From the NCBI RefSeq assembly GCF_949628215.1, contig NC_134283.1, forward strand, positions 22,484,975 to 22,548,974: a stretch of 64,000 nt of DNA, in the 5' to 3' direction. Made by a program: the position numbers and the translations under genes. The DNA comes from Phalacrocorax aristotelis (Eukaryota; Chordata; Aves; Suliformes; Phalacrocoracidae). Within the stretch, counting starts at the first letter, position 1; each line of letters starts with the position of its first letter. The notes below the pieces were generated by a model. It did no database searches. It was not told where the DNA came from and was given only the letters and a program-made list of their open reading frames with translations. Below, piece after piece: positions 1 through 13,224 of this stretch.

Positions 1-405
1 GTGGATGATACCAAACTGGGGGAAGTAGTTGATACGCTGGAGGGCTGGGCTGTTATTCAGAGGGACCACAACAGGCTGGAGATATTGGTTGATGTGAACT
101 TCATGCAGTTCAGGGATGGAAAATGCAAAATCCTGTATTTGGGATGGAATAACCCCTGGCAGTACAAGCTGGGCATTGATGGGATAGAAAGCATTTCTAC
201 AGAAGAGGACCTTAGGGGCTGGAGCAAAGGACATGCATGGAGATGCTGAGAGAAATGGGTTTGTACAGCCTTGAGAAGGAAAGAGGAAGAGTGATCTTAG
301 TGCTGTCTACAACTACATAAAGGGAAGGTGTAGAGAAGATGGGGCCAGGCTCTTTGAGATGTGCAGTGATAGGCTAAGGGAAAATGAACACAAGTTACAG
401 TAATG
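1..405 (+). mobile_element. CR1 LINE fragment (end of reverse transcriptase ORF and following tail), cut by window edge
   Basis: The opening frame (1-249) resembles the end of the CR1 ORF2 reverse transcriptase: a DDTKLG motif at residues 2-7, then a region like the IQRDLDRLE, KGKCKVLHLG and NNP..QY.LG stretches of this family. Translation stops at 247-249. The DNA after it still reads like CR1, with stretches matching the usual 'tacaacta' and 'gtagagaagatgg' parts and a degraded 'agtgataggctaaggg' segment, until about 400. This is an old, inactive, 5'-truncated copy inside a HYDIN intron, in antisense orientation to that gene. The left boundary is the window edge and the right boundary is approximate. 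I judged the family by recognition and not by alignment. Confidence 0.8.
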
Positions 406-2624
406 GAAAATCTGAGTAAATCTTAAAAAAATTGTTACCAAGAGGGTGGTTGAACACTAAAAACAAGGACCCAGAGAAGCAAGAGAACCTCAAAGACATT
501 CAAAGCTCAACACAAAAAGGCCTTGAGTAGCAAGTTGTGTTACTTGCAAACCGATGAAACTTTAGACGCTGGTCTTGATTTGATCAGGTTGTTGATGACC
601 TCCAGAGATCACTTCCAAGCAAAGTTATTCTATGATTTTATCTTCTAAATCAGCCCAATTCCATTTCACATATTCCCCAAATTTCTCCTATTTCCTATAC
701 ATCTGTGCATATACGTATAGGCAGATGGTAGACAGACAGGCATTAGAGGAACTCCACCTTTAAGAAAGTTCCCAGTGAAGGATTATGACATTTTGCCGAT
801 ACACTTAAAGAAAAAAAAAAGCACAGAAACACAGAACTCTATTTTAAAAGAGATTTGAGTGAAAGTGGGGGAGACTTAATTAAAGTGCTGCTTATTTTGA
901 AAGATTCATCTGTTTGAAATTTCAAACTGGCTTTCATAAGTTCATAATGAAATGGAAGAGATGACTGATGCCTTCAGCTGACAAGGAAAATATCAGCTTT
1001 TGATCTCTGTACATATGCAATCCAGTTATTCAGAATTCTACTCTTCTCTGTAGTCTGAAATAAAACTTGTTATGCTTCTTATTTCTTTATTGCAAATCAG
1101 GACTGAAATATGTAATTGCTGAAGTTCAGAAACTCTTAAAATCCATATCAACAGGATCCAAAATAGACTGTATCAGTCAATAGAATAGTTGGCAAGTACA
1201 TTGCAAAAAGATGCTAGACTTTATGGGTATTTATTTGGGTGGTGACAACCAGGTCTGGAAATCCCAGAGGAAAACTGTACAGTGATTTACAAGTTCCTGC
1301 CTATGTATTTTCCACAGTGAAACGCAGTAACCTGCTTAAATAGCATCCTAGCAGCCTGTTTAAGTAGCTAGAACCCTGCTTAAATAGCTTTGCCAGGCTT
1401 TGGTGGAAGCTCCTCTTGGAGCCTCATATTTCACAGGAGAAAAGTTAAAAGCCTTCTTTTGAGCCCTGTTTTTCTGGGGAAGAAATTGAGGCAACTCAGG
1501 TGCACCAAGTCAGACGGCAGGTCTTTGCTGCATTCTTGACCTCAGCTCCTACACTAAGACCTCTGGGACCAAGGAGCTCTCAACTAATTACCACCCAGCT
1601 GAACTGGTTTCCTGGCAGATGCAGTGTCAAAAAGGCATTGCCCTCTCCAATTCAGCAAACTAGAAGATTGGTGACTGTCTTCTAAGACCAAACAGAGCAG
1701 TACAGGCTGCCTGCAACACAATTCATGTCAGGCATTTGATTTTGGTACCAACAAAACACCATGTGCTTGTGGCCCCCCAGAGAATGGATGTATCTGGCTG
1801 ACAGTGGTATGTAACCATTTCAGAAGGTACTTTACCATCAGGAGCTTGCAAACTAGCTACTAACATTCTAGCACTCTCCGGGAAATCTGGAGAGATAAAG
1901 CTCTAGAAGAAAATGTCCCCAACCCATGCACCAGATATTTGCTGTGTCTTTTGCCTGTGCCCTCATTAGGATTCTGCCTGGGGCAGTTCAGTTTTGATGC
2001 CAGTGTCTGCTCATCTCCACTTAAGAGCCCATTCTACTTAAGAATAGTTGGTCCCAGGGACCAGACCAAACTTATTGCAAAGCAAGTTCCCGGACCACCC
2101 AGTGTTACTGTCAGGGCCTCAACACAAATTGCTTTGATCTACAATCTCTGATTGCACTTGCTAATATAGACACAGTTACTGATAAAACTCCTAAAATGTC
2201 TCTTTTGCCAGCTCGTAGCTGGCCATTTCCTAACACTGCATTTGGTCTACCTGTACTTAGCTCCTAGAGCTGTCATCTGCCATTCCGAATCCTATGCAGC
2301 CCAAGGGCAATCAAGATGCCTTCTTGTATTTGTTCTTTCAAACTAGCAGAATTGGTCTTGCAAGACTGGTACCCAAATGCTCTGTTGGAGACACCACTGC
2401 AGTATAAAACCTTGCTGCAGCCTGCAGTTTTGTCAAAGGTTGCATCATGCTTAAAACAGTTTTTTTGCAGCATGTAACATGTAAGCAACTGCGAAACCCA
2501 CATGTCCTGCCCATTTCCAGCTCTGGCTGCAGTACACTGGCTCAGACACTCTGGTTCCTTTTTGTTACCATTGCTATATTATCATGCAACAGTGTTTTTG
2601 CACAAAAAAGATAAGCTCCTTTAC
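406..2624 (-). other. HYDIN intron sequence (after coding exon 5), no exon recognised
   Basis: This stretch lies 3' of coding exon 5 on the HYDIN strand and begins with the donor GTAAAG at 2624-2619. I looked on the minus strand for the next HYDIN exon, which should continue the second ASH domain, and did not see it, so that exon probably lies beyond the window. The only structure I note is a short triple repeat at 1331-1388. Confidence 0.6.
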
Positions 2625-2824
2625 CTCTCAGTACTGATGCAGTAGCAGGCCTCCCGATTACCAATGTTGCGAACTAGCAGAGTTTTCTGCGTACTGTACT
2701 TGACTGGACAGACAGAGAAGCTCAGCTGGTCAGGGAAGTCCAGGATAGCTCGGGGACCTATAGCTCGTATTGGCACAATAAACTTTTCCCTTTCTGTGAT
2801 ACAGGTGAGCTGGTGGAAGTAATC
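2625..2824 (-). CDS. HYDIN: HYDIN coding exon 5 (end of first ASH domain, start of the next)
   Basis: This 200-bp exon encodes 66 residues plus two bases of a split codon, starting DYFHQLTCIT and containing EREKFIVPIRAIGPRAILDF and VCPVKYSTQKTLLVRNIGN. These are very close to the mammalian HYDIN N-terminal region as I recall it. HYDIN is a giant ciliary protein (about 5,100 residues in mammals) of the C2b projection of the axonemal central pair, built from many ASH/MSP-like domains. The acceptor is a pyrimidine-rich tract ending CAG at 2827-2825, and the donor is AG|GTAAAG at 2625/2624. The exon joins in phase 0 to the one at 9717-9851 and leaves in phase 2. The last dozen residues (NREACYCISTE plus the split codon) diverge from mammals and have two cysteines close together, but they stay collinear and the split codon can still give the expected arginine. 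Confidence 0.93.
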
Positions 2825-5800
2825 CTGAAGGGAAAGAAACAATCTCAGCAGAGTGGATTTAGTACTGTCCCCATAGCAGAAGAAAAACCACTGTTTTCTA
2901 TGACTTTTAACAGTTGCACTCAATAACGTAATAGCACTTTTTACCTTAATGATCCTTCATTCCAGTAGCATGACTTGGACAGGGCTGTTAACTTGCAAAG
3001 AAGAAACAGCCTCACTGATTCACCTGCTTTTACAGCAAGCTGGCAGAACCAGACAAAATTATCTGACACTTTGATTCTGAGGCAGCAAAATAGAGTAATT
3101 TCATGTAAGGGATTACAGCAGTAACAAGAACCTGCTTCAATCACCACTGCAGACTACTGAAGGCACCACCAAGAACCCGGTTGTGCCACAGCACTAACTC
3201 CAATCCCAGTAATGCAGTGACCTCGTTGAAGCTTGGCAGGGGATGCTCAGGTACATTTTCAAAAGGACTTCACCACATTCACGATCAACAGTCGGTTTTT
3301 GGTGAAATACTTAATGCTGGACACAATAATTGTTTTCATATCAGGTGAGCATAGGGTATGTGTGTATTTCCCACATCTCCCCATAGCATTATAGGGACAA
3401 GGCTGGGGGGACACACCCCCTTAAAAAGCTATCCAATCCATCTCCCCACCCCAGAATTGGCTCAGCTCTATACTCAAACTTTTCTCAAAAAATGTTTGAC
3501 AAGTACTTAAAAGCACTACCAATTCCACCTGTGCCCTCAGCAGCCTGTTCCAGCTCTACCCCAGACTTAGAGAGTTCTTCCCATGTCTAATCTCATATTT
3601 CCTTTTACATCTCATCCTAGCCTCAGGGGATGCAGGCAATAGCTTTGCTTTCTCTCTGCTGCATATTCTGGCATGGTTGATGCCTTAATCACATCTCCCT
3701 TGTAAGGTCTCTAGACTAAGTGACTTGGTGCCTTGTTAGTATGCCTACCTGAGGCAAGTGGTATCAGGAGCTACAAACGGCCAACTCAGGCATCCCTACT
3801 AGCACAAACTCAACTGCTATTCCCAATCATTGGCTTGTTCAGAAAAGAGCCAGACAGTTCCCACCCAGCTGTCTGGAATTCAGCAGTAGGAAGGCAGATC
3901 AAGCCACCAAAATAATTTTACTGTAGGGTTGAGCAGATCAATCTCCAGATGTACAGTGTGGCATTGCTGTGCTGGAAGTTTTGCCTTGCCCTTGCTGAAA
4001 TCACTGGTAAAACTGTTGCAGCAGGGCCAGGAGCCATTACCTCCAGCAGTTCTCTTATTGACAAGTTGATAAAAGCTCTGCCTCTTCTCGCTCACTTGCT
4101 GTCCTGACCTTTTTTCCCCCTCAGTGTTTTTAACTCATTTGATATTTTTATAATTGTTGAAGCAGCAAGCAGACAATTTCATTTAGGACCCGCACAGAGC
4201 AAACTCCCTTAAGCAGAACAGATTCAAGATTCCTCTGCGTTTGGGATTTCCTGCTCCCATACCCACCCTCTCCAATCCTGGAAGGGACCTAAGGCAGCCA
4301 GACAAGGCAGACACATAGCTATTGCTTTAACACAACTAACACCCAGTGCCTACCAATCACCTGTTCAGCTGGGGTTTAAAGTTGCAGTAACAGATGCTGC
4401 CACATCCAGGATGCAAAGAGAATAAAGAAGGATCTTTTTTTCTATACATTTTCAATATTCACACTGGAAATTGCAGAAGGGCTTTTGCTTCTCATGTTTG
4501 GAAGGTAAAATACCAGGAAGGGAACTGCAGTAAATGACCTACAGAACTGAATATCGCATTTCAGGAGATCATTTAATTTTCAACAAGTCTTCCTGAATTA
4601 GCAATTTTGTCCTCAATCTTGCAGCCTAAGCCCTCTAAAATAAAAGCAATTGGCAGCCCGTGGAATTTAAAGCACCTATTATCTAGACACTTCACATCCT
4701 GGACTGTTTAGGTCCTCAGAAACTGCATTAGCAAATGAAGAATGCCTTTTTTTTTTTGCCACATTACTGTAACAAAGGCATTGTAAATCCAATTGAAAGA
4801 TGTGTGCTTTATTAAGTCTTGGCATGCCATATTTACTTATCTCTCCTTTCCATATGCCAGGTAGACAGAGGAAGATGCAAGGAGTTCAGATCAGCAGGGG
4901 GATAAAGAAAAAAGAAACTGTGGCAGTTGGAGGTATTTGAAGGAAGTAGAAGGAAATAATCTTCAAGTAATTTTCATTGCTAAGGAGTGAGTGGATCAAC
5001 AGCAGTGTAAATAAGAGCCCAAGGAATAAATCCCTCCCCAAAAGCAAGCACAGGCAGCTTTCCCAGCTCGGTTGCCAATGAGGGGCAGTGGGACTGCCTG
5101 CACAGAAATGCACAGGGCAAGGGACTTCTCCAGGTATGCAAAAGCAAGGCTAAAGCAACAAGGATTTGGCCTCAGAGACAACCATGACCTTTGAGAGAGA
5201 AAGCTGCCTCTTGCCATTCATGCACACACGTTTTGTGCTGAGCCCCTTCTCCAGGGACACCCTGGAATGCTACATTCTGTACAAGGCTTGACTCAAAGTA
5301 TGTCAGCACATGCTGACCCTTCAACCATGCTCTAGGACCAAAGTGCATCAAAGTGGAATGCCACGTCAGGCCAAACAGGGGGAAACCCAAGGAAAGAGGG
5401 GTGCTAGGCAGATGCTGGCTGCCTATGCTGCTGTGAACCCATGGTCCCTTAAGCTTTTGAAAGCTGAATTGTTCTCCCCTGGGAGAATATAAAGGCTGCA
5501 ACTCTCCACTGCAGCACTGCCCTATGTTACCAACTCTGCTATGCACTTACTCACAGTCTAGCTGAAACTAGTTTAAAATCTTGGTTTACTTTGCAACTGC
5601 AAACCCTTAGCAGGCTGTTTAAAACCAGGTTTCTAAATAAACATGCCTGGGTGAGAGAAGGGTTGCATCACTTCTCTGCTTTAAAGATTGCTGTTTAGAC
5701 ACAGATTCAGGCTATAGATTTTTGTGAAAATACAACTTCATCCTTCATACAATTCCACTCTCAATTTCAGGGAAAATTTCATTGTATGATGGTTCCTATT

Positions 5801-8800
5801 CTGTTATTCCCCTTTGGTAAGCAGTAAAGTCACAAGCTCTGTCCTGCAAAGCATCACCATTGGCATCTGAATTAGCACCCACTGGAATTACAACAACTGC
5901 TTGTATCAAAGGTGTCATCTCAGGCCCTTTGCAAACTCAGGCTAGCATTAATTACTGTCACAGCAATATCAACCTTAGCTGACCAGTATGCCAGCAAACT
6001 CAGATGTCAGTTTACCTGTATAACTGATCCTAAATATTTCACTGAATTCCTTGCAGCAGGCAACTGCAAAGAAAAGATCCTTGTAACACAGGGTAGAGTA
6101 GTAAGTCAAACAGCGAAAGCTCCCTGCTGAAACCACAACACCATAAGAGCTGAAAAAGAAGGGCCATTAGAAAAGAGGAGTGAGACTGGAGAATGAAGAC
6201 AGCTTCACACGAGAAGGGGTACCACTTCTGCCTCTCTCAGCTACCAATTCACAGGATGCTTTGAAATCAGTCCCTTTGCTCCAGGTTAAGTTTGCACAGG
6301 GCCATTTGCCTTGATCTTCTGCCCCTTCCCTCCTCCCAGGTGTCATCTTAAAAGTGTACTCAGAATAGCTTCTGTGTGCTGTAAAACATCTAACAGGGCT
6401 GGGCTGAATTTTAAAGGAGTTAATTTCAGTAATGCAATAACTCATCATCCTGTCATATTTCATATTAATCAATGAGCATTAATTCAGTCTCCACTGAGCA
6501 TCAGTAATGAATTTTGCAAGTCTTACAGACTGAACTTGTATTGCCTGAAAATATTGTATTGCTACAGTGAAATGAGCAAGAAGACAAAACAGAATAAGTT
6601 GTGCTATGTTTTTACATGCTTCTTGCTTCTTTCTTCCTTTAAGATAATTAATAAGGCTGAAGGACACACAAATATAAGTATTTGTCTGTTGTTTATTTGC
6701 CAGTCAGTTCCACAATGGTTTCCAATTAGGCAGAAACTGTCAGACCATAATGCAAGGACACCTGGGAACACATGGTGGCATGAGAACACCCACACTGTAC
6801 GGCTGGATCCATAAAACAGAAATGTGTAAATCAGAAGCAGCAAGAGTAACTAATTGGAAATGTTGCCCAGCAGAAAAATTAGCATTTTATATTTATAATG
6901 CAAGTGCCAATAAACAAAGGGACATGTCAGCTATTTATTTACTTTCTGACAGTCCAATCATGTGGCACATTCCCAAATGACTGCAAGACAATAGGAAATT
7001 GCTCATTTTTCAAGAAAGGGCTACATGCCACATAACATTTCAGCCACTAAATACTCACATGATCCTTTTATTTAGGGCTTAGCTACAATTTTCCTCCCTT
7101 GAATCAGGAGTGACTTTGGTAAAGTCAGACTTACCCTGGGGAAGAACAGATTCAAAGCAAGAGAATTACATAAACCAACTCCACAACAGGAGGACTCTTC
7201 GACCCTGACAGGGGGATTTGTACCTGCATCCCAGTTCACTGGGTTATCCATAATCCCTGTAGAAGATGGAGCAGCAGAGGCAGAAGTTGTTCAAAGGTAG
7301 CACTCATAAGCCCTCCACAAATAAAGGGCAGGTATTCTGCATACAAGCCACAGCAAGCCCCAACAAAGGTGGCTTTACAGAACCATTTCCCAAAGCCTGC
7401 CTCTTTGCCAAGGGGTTTTCAAGGTGCTGTGCACCTCCTGACTGCTATCGACACGTTTCTAGCTGAGCTTCAGCGCTCTGGTACTTCACTGACTCACACT
7501 CCAAGTATGAGACAAAGCATTCTATTTGTACAAAATTCTGATTCTGCTGTATAAAACCCCACATGCTCCTCACAGAGCAGCATGCATCCCTCTTGTGATG
7601 CCCTCCACAACCCCTGCAAGGAGCACAAAAGCCAGTTCAGCAGAAATCGCCGGGGTGTCACTGAATCTGTGCAGAGGACCTCTCGCTGGCAGAGCTCCCC
7701 GTGTCATACACTCACCAGTTCGAGGGCAAGACAAGAGACAAAGTATTGGATATTAGAGCTCTTGGGGACTATCTCCCCTTCTTCTGTTTGTGGTGATGTT
7801 CATGTCTTGCTCTCCTGCCTCTCTAATATTGAAGAGCAGCACTTTGCTGTTCAAGGGTACCCATTTACCTCTTCCACCCCAAAAATGAACACTAATTGGT
7901 ACTAATAAATCACATTTTAAAGGCACCAGTGTATTTTGCAAAGCCCACCTCAGTGAGATTAAGCTCTTGTGTCACTTGGGTAGTTTGGAGAACTGCCCAA
8001 TGCCAACGTAATTTTTACCATAAATATTAATGATGTTAAATAATTTCTCAGTCCCTCCGGAAGAAGACTATTCCACAAGCACGGGGAGCTAGGGACCACG
8101 GGACATTTCCTCTTTAGTTTCCTGTATCCATGTTGTTTGAGGATAGGGCAAAGTGTTAAACTAAATCTAGCAGCAAATGAAAAACAGAAAACAGCTATGC
8201 CCAAAGAGATCTTGCACCTCTGACCTGGTGCAGAAACAACTACTGGCTCAAAGCTATCCCCTAACCTTGCCTCTCCAAAGTCATGCTAAGGGGTAGCAAG
8301 ATGCTGGCAGCAAGAGCCAGCTTGCCTGTCTTTGTTTCCCTGCAATGCTTCTTCCTTTCCATGAGACATACTAGATCCTTCTGTATTAACAAGCCTCCAG
8401 ACAACAGCACTGAGCCTTCACATCACAGCACTGAGAATCAGACTTGCCAGGGCCACAGCACTGATGTTCTCAGCAAAAGCTTTGCATGCAAAGCATGCAA
8501 TAGCTGCCAGTCCACAGAGCAACCACAACAACATGCATGAAGACACAACCACACTAGCATTACTGCCCACAGGCTCTGGGGTAATTGTCTGCCTGCAGAT
8601 TGTACCTGCCCATTTATTCCTGTACAGCTCTTTCAGCCAGGTGTCTAAGTCATCTGCAGCACACCAACCTCCTGCTGAGTTAAGGACATTTAGAGCTTAG
8701 TTCGTCTGTGCCAGGCTGGCTCCATGCCACATGCACAACACACCCTCTCCCCTAGACTTGCAGCTGGATCGCAGGCAGGCAAGTATCCTCAGGGACAGCA

Positions 8801-9716
8801 CAGCTGCAAGGCTTGAAAACAGAGGATATGAAAAAGCATTATCTTTGCTCCTCCAGTCCAGGGTGAGGCAGGGAAGTGGCTGCCAGATGGGAAAGAGTGC
8901 TCTCTGGAGCTGTTTGTTCCTCTAGTACTTTCCATAGTAATTAAACCCCTACCACTGAGTAGAGAGATGTCTAAATATCTTATCAACACCCCTCCCTGCC
9001 ATTTTCCTACTGTTCCATGTGCATCTTCTCTCAAACACTCAAGGAAGTGCAGGGACGGAAGGCACAGCCCATCAGTCCCTGCCGCAGCAGCTAACAGCAC
9101 CACGCAACACCCAGATGTGACTACCTGCAGGTTGCCGGACCACAGCCTGGAGCAGACCTCACAGCAGGGTGTGGGCCTTAACAGGTGCGCAAAACAAAGA
9201 AATGACAGCTTCAGAGATAACATTCCACTGTCTCACTATTGTGTACAACATGATATACGTTAAGGTGACTCCAGTTTTCAAAGGTGGTGTCCTCACTCTG
9301 ATCAGGCTCGCTTTGGGTCCTCCAAATAACAGGTCAGTTTCAAACAGACTTTTGTATTTATAATTAGTGGAGCAAACCCATAGTTATGCAGCAGTGGCCA
9401 GATACTAGAAACCAACACCTTGAGAGGCCACTCCACTGCAGACAGTAGACTCACTCATCCCTGAAACCAACAAGACATTACATTAAATGTTCCAGCACTG
9501 AAGGATAAAAACAGTCTGAAACTTGTAAGAGCTTCCAGCCTATGAAAGAAAAATCCTCACCATGGGGAAAGAGTTTCCCTCAGTTCTAGATCCAATGCAA
9601 CCCCACTGAAACCAGGGCAGTTCCTCAAAATCCACACCAGATGCCCTGTTCTGAATCCAGCCCTGCACATTCACCTTCCTCTGAAGACACAAACCTCTTA
9701 GGACCTCCAGTCTCAC
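2825..9716 (-). other. HYDIN intron between coding exons 4 and 5
   Basis: This is a 6,892-bp intron, with donor GTGAGA at 9716-9711 and acceptor CAG at 2827-2825. Apart from a degraded CR1-like remnant near 3425-3640 I see no gene in it. The short ORFs it contains have no recognisable family and are not conserved-looking. A small cluster of three 'cagcactga' repeats lies at 8405-8464. Confidence 0.85.
3425..3640 (-). mobile_element. Degraded CR1-like LINE 3' region
   Basis: Read on the minus strand, this stretch resembles the CR1 3' segment. It has 'gattagacatgggaag', then 'ggaacaggctgctgagggca', then a 'tttaagtac' segment and a remnant of the final 'ttggatagc' part. The match is heavily decayed and lacks the terminal ATTCTATG-type repeat, so the boundaries are approximate. 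An old LTR with similar wording cannot be excluded. Confidence 0.5.
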
Positions 9717-9851
9717 CTTGTTCTCCTCGGGAGTAAAGAGGATGCGGAAAGTTGAGGGCATGCCAGGTGCTACCTTACGGCACACAGTATTGGGGCTGAT
9801 CAACTTGAAATAAGGTGTGCTCTCCAAGATGACCTTCACCAGCCGAGGAAC
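9717..9851 (-). CDS. HYDIN: HYDIN coding exon 4 (first ASH domain)
   Basis: This 135-bp exon encodes exactly 45 residues in phase 0-0, beginning VPRLVKVILESTPYFKLISP and ending ILFTPEENK. The PRLVKV, SPYFK and FRILFTPEENK blocks match the first ASH domain of mammalian HYDIN. The acceptor is TTGCAG just upstream (AG at 9853-9852) and the donor is AAG|GTGAGA at 9717/9716. It follows the exon ending NNDK at 13225 and precedes the exon starting DYFHQL at 2824. Frame is kept across both joins, as expected for an active gene rather than a decayed copy. Confidence 0.95.
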
Positions 9852-12800
9852 CTGCAAGTAAAAACATGAAACTATGACTTTGCCACTCATGTAAACATGA
9901 GAAAAGACTTAGCCATGCCCTGGTGACATCCTTCCTTAACCACCTTTCTTCCAAAGCACTTTTAGCTCTGGAGGTACATGCACATAACACACAAGTTGAC
10001 TTGAATCCATTCTGCCTGAGCAACACAGCTCTAAGCCCAGAGGCAGTAGGGCAACGTCCTGCTGCAAAGGAATCGCCAAGCAGGTAAGACACCAGCAGTA
10101 CGCAGATATAATACCTGAATCAAGTCATCCCCATATTCAACAAGCCCAAAGAACCTGTTTGCTTCTGCCTGCACGTATCCATGCAGCCATGCCTCTAGAG
10201 GAAGAATGTACTACTATCTGAAGGCAAAACAGTGTGTGTTATACTGAGGCAAGGAAGAAATTCACTTCTACATACTGGGTTTGAGTGGGGCAGTCAAGCT
10301 GCGGTGCTACAGAGTCATGCAGGCAGACCAGCAAGAGAAGACCACAGACATTGTGGAGTTACTGGGAATTAAAAGCAAACTTATAAAGCAAAAGGAGGAC
10401 AAAAAGACAACCCCAGACACAAGGAGGAAATGGCTGAGAGAATTTAAAAGGCTCTGTAAAGAAGCAAGGGAGAAGCCCAACACTCCACAAGGAAAGGCTG
10501 ATGCAAAAGATTAGAGCAGTCAGCTTGCCAAAAAGATGGAAAGCCAGACAACCCCCCAGGCGCTGCCTATCAATTATGGGCTTCAAAGGCATTTTCTGAC
10601 TTGAAATACATGACTAGCACTGACTCACAGTGTGGTTTCAATATTAAAAGCCAATCTCAGCTCTCTGGAGGCTCTTACTGCCTGGTGATTGTAGCCAGGT
10701 AGCTGCCAGTGAAGGCAAGGCAGATTTCTGGGTATTCCTCCCCACACCCAGGAGCCCCTGCCAGCACCTTGCTGCAAGTTTCTGCCCTCTGGGATACCAC
10801 AAACACAGAGACAGCAAACATGCATTTTCTAGCACACAATATCAATGCCTGAGCACCAAATCTCACCTCAGAAAGTCTAAACAGGTGATTTTGACTGACA
10901 GGCAGCTTCACTGATAAACAATTAACCCACACAAGGCTTGGGAAAAATGGAGATTCATTCTGCAGCACCCACCCGAGCCTGTTAACCCATGGCCAAGGCG
11001 GTCCTGAACTCTCCATATGCCCTTTACTCTCCAGCAATGCTGTGGGGCAGCAAGTTCCAGGAGCCAATTTCAGACTGCAGACAAACATTTTGGTCACCAC
11101 ATCCCTTGGGAGATGAGCACACATGACTAAGACCTTCAGCAAAAGACACCCAAAACATCTCTGAAGGTGGTGAAGAGCAGCCTGAAGACAGACAAGCAAT
11201 TTTAAAACACACAGGTAAGAGCAGTAAGTATATAGCAAAGCCCTCGGTATTTGAATGATTACAGAGCCTCTATTTGGAATATACTTTGCTGTTAGCTGTA
11301 TTTTTATGGAGCAGACAGCCTCAGGCTACCGTGCCATATAAGTCAGTATGATTCACAGGAAGCTGGGAAACTGGTGAGAAAGCTTTGAGACAGAGGAAAA
11401 CGTTGCTTTTCTCCAGGACATTACCAAAAGTCAACAAAATTAGAATGTAATAACCTCTATCTTTGTGTACTTAAATATGTCAAAGATCTTCCTTAAATCT
11501 TATCTTATTTTTGCGCCACTGCTGTCCAATGGCTGAGGTCTTACCAGCTTCAAAACTAATTCATTTTGGGAAAAAAGAAGAGGAAAAAAAACCAACAGTT
11601 CACACATTGCCTCCCCCTTGTAGGGCATACAAATCCCAAGGTGCAGCTGTACAAGTTTATTTTTTTTTACTGGGAATGGCAGAAATGTTGATGCAGATGT
11701 TCTTTTCCACTTCAGGAAGCATGAATAGAGCAAATTAACTGTTTGCCTGTTGGCTGGTACTTAGCAAAGACAAACGTTTTGAGGTGCCATATGAATAATG
11801 GTGCAGCTGAAGCCAAAAGACTTACTGGAAGTGAAACAGCAGTAGGAAAAGGGAAACTGAGGCACATTTTAATCAGGAAAGAGGATACCTACAGCAAAGA
11901 CTGTCCAAAATCTGCGTGGAGCACCCTAAGGGTACCCCTTGGGTATGGGCATCCACGCTGCATCTTTCCAATATTCCCAAGCTAAATCCAGGCCAGGAAT
12001 GCCACAGTGCTCTCTAGGAATAACTGAGGGACCACACATGTGTCCTTCCTTGCCAAAGGACATTTTCAACCATGTCCCTCTCAAAACCTATTATCTCAGA
12101 ACACTGACTTTTCTTACTGTTCCTCTACCTGCAATATGCCCCAACAGCTTTTTGTCCAGTTGTTTGTTTCCCTCAACAGGTAGATTTGGAGAGGGGGTTA
12201 AATCCCTTGTTTTCCTGTACACTTCCATCTTCCCATCCTGCCCTCCTCTCGCATACACATCTTATCCTTCAATACAGAACAGTCTCTTTAATTGCACCTT
12301 TCTTTTTCTGACCTTTCTCTGCTTCCAGTACACTTACTGTTACATGCCAAGAGAAACCCTTGTGTGTAAAATGTTCTCTCCCAGAACACTTTAACTCAGC
12401 TCTTTTCCTCCCTCCTGTCTTCTCCCACCAGCTTGCTGTTGGCACATGCTTCATTCGAGCAAATGTTTCCCCTGCTGAAATTCAAAAGGTCTCAGTTTTC
12501 CTCGTTACAGTGGAACAAAATTGCTGACATTTTTCAACTTTTCCCTTCTCAACTTTCCTGGGAAATCTCAAAGAGATCACAATTTTTTCAAGTAAACGTA
12601 GAGACCTTCAACAGCACTTTACTCTGGATGTGTTGTGGTTCTCCAAAGGGAAAGCAGAGTGCCATGTTGTCTTAGCAAAACTTGAGCAGAACTAAATTAA
12701 GTGTAGCAGGATCCTAAAGTGGCACCTAAAGGCTTCCCACTTCTGCTGAATCAATGTGTTTCCACTGCTGTTTCAGAACACCTTTCCTGGAGCTATAATG

Positions 12801-13224
12801 CCACTAATTATAACTTAAACCAGCATAAACTGGAGAAGACTCAAGCCCTGTGCTTTGACAGGGAGCTGCACAGAGGCAGCTGAACAGGCTGCGAGAGGCA
12901 GAGATGCCCTGCTAGAAATCAAGATTAACCAAGGAGCTACCAGGAGGTGCTGCAGACTCAAGGTAAAGCATGAGAGCAGGTAAGAATTGTACAGCACTCA
13001 ACATTCCAATCAATCCAGGGCTTTCAAGGTGAAGGATGCTGACTAGAAAAGCCCCTTTGGATAGATACCACCAATACATGGCCCAAATCAGGGGGAGAAA
13101 GGCGGTGAGACACTTTATTCTGGATGTGCTGCACTGCAGCAGATAACCTGCTACGCTGTACACCACGTGAATTATACTGCTCTCCTCTTCCAGCAGTGTT
13201 AAATCTCCATGTGCCAGCGCTTAC
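9852..13224 (-). other. HYDIN intron between coding exons 3 and 4
   Basis: This is a 3,373-bp intron with donor GTAAGC at 13224-13219. It contains a 187-codon ORF (11238-10675, minus) and a 77-codon lysine-rich ORF (10281-10514, plus). Neither resembles a known family, and I treat both as chance frames. No repeat family is recognised. Confidence 0.85.

Noticed and set aside
10281-10514. Lysine-rich plus-strand ORF of 77 codons, helix-like
   Set aside because: Suggestive composition, but no family is recognised and it is antisense within a HYDIN intron. An old transposon relic is possible but cannot be supported.
10675-11238. Minus-strand ORF of 187 codons
   Set aside because: It lies inside a HYDIN intron, is rich in Leu/Cys without any domain pattern, and has no splice or promoter support. 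Treated as a chance frame.
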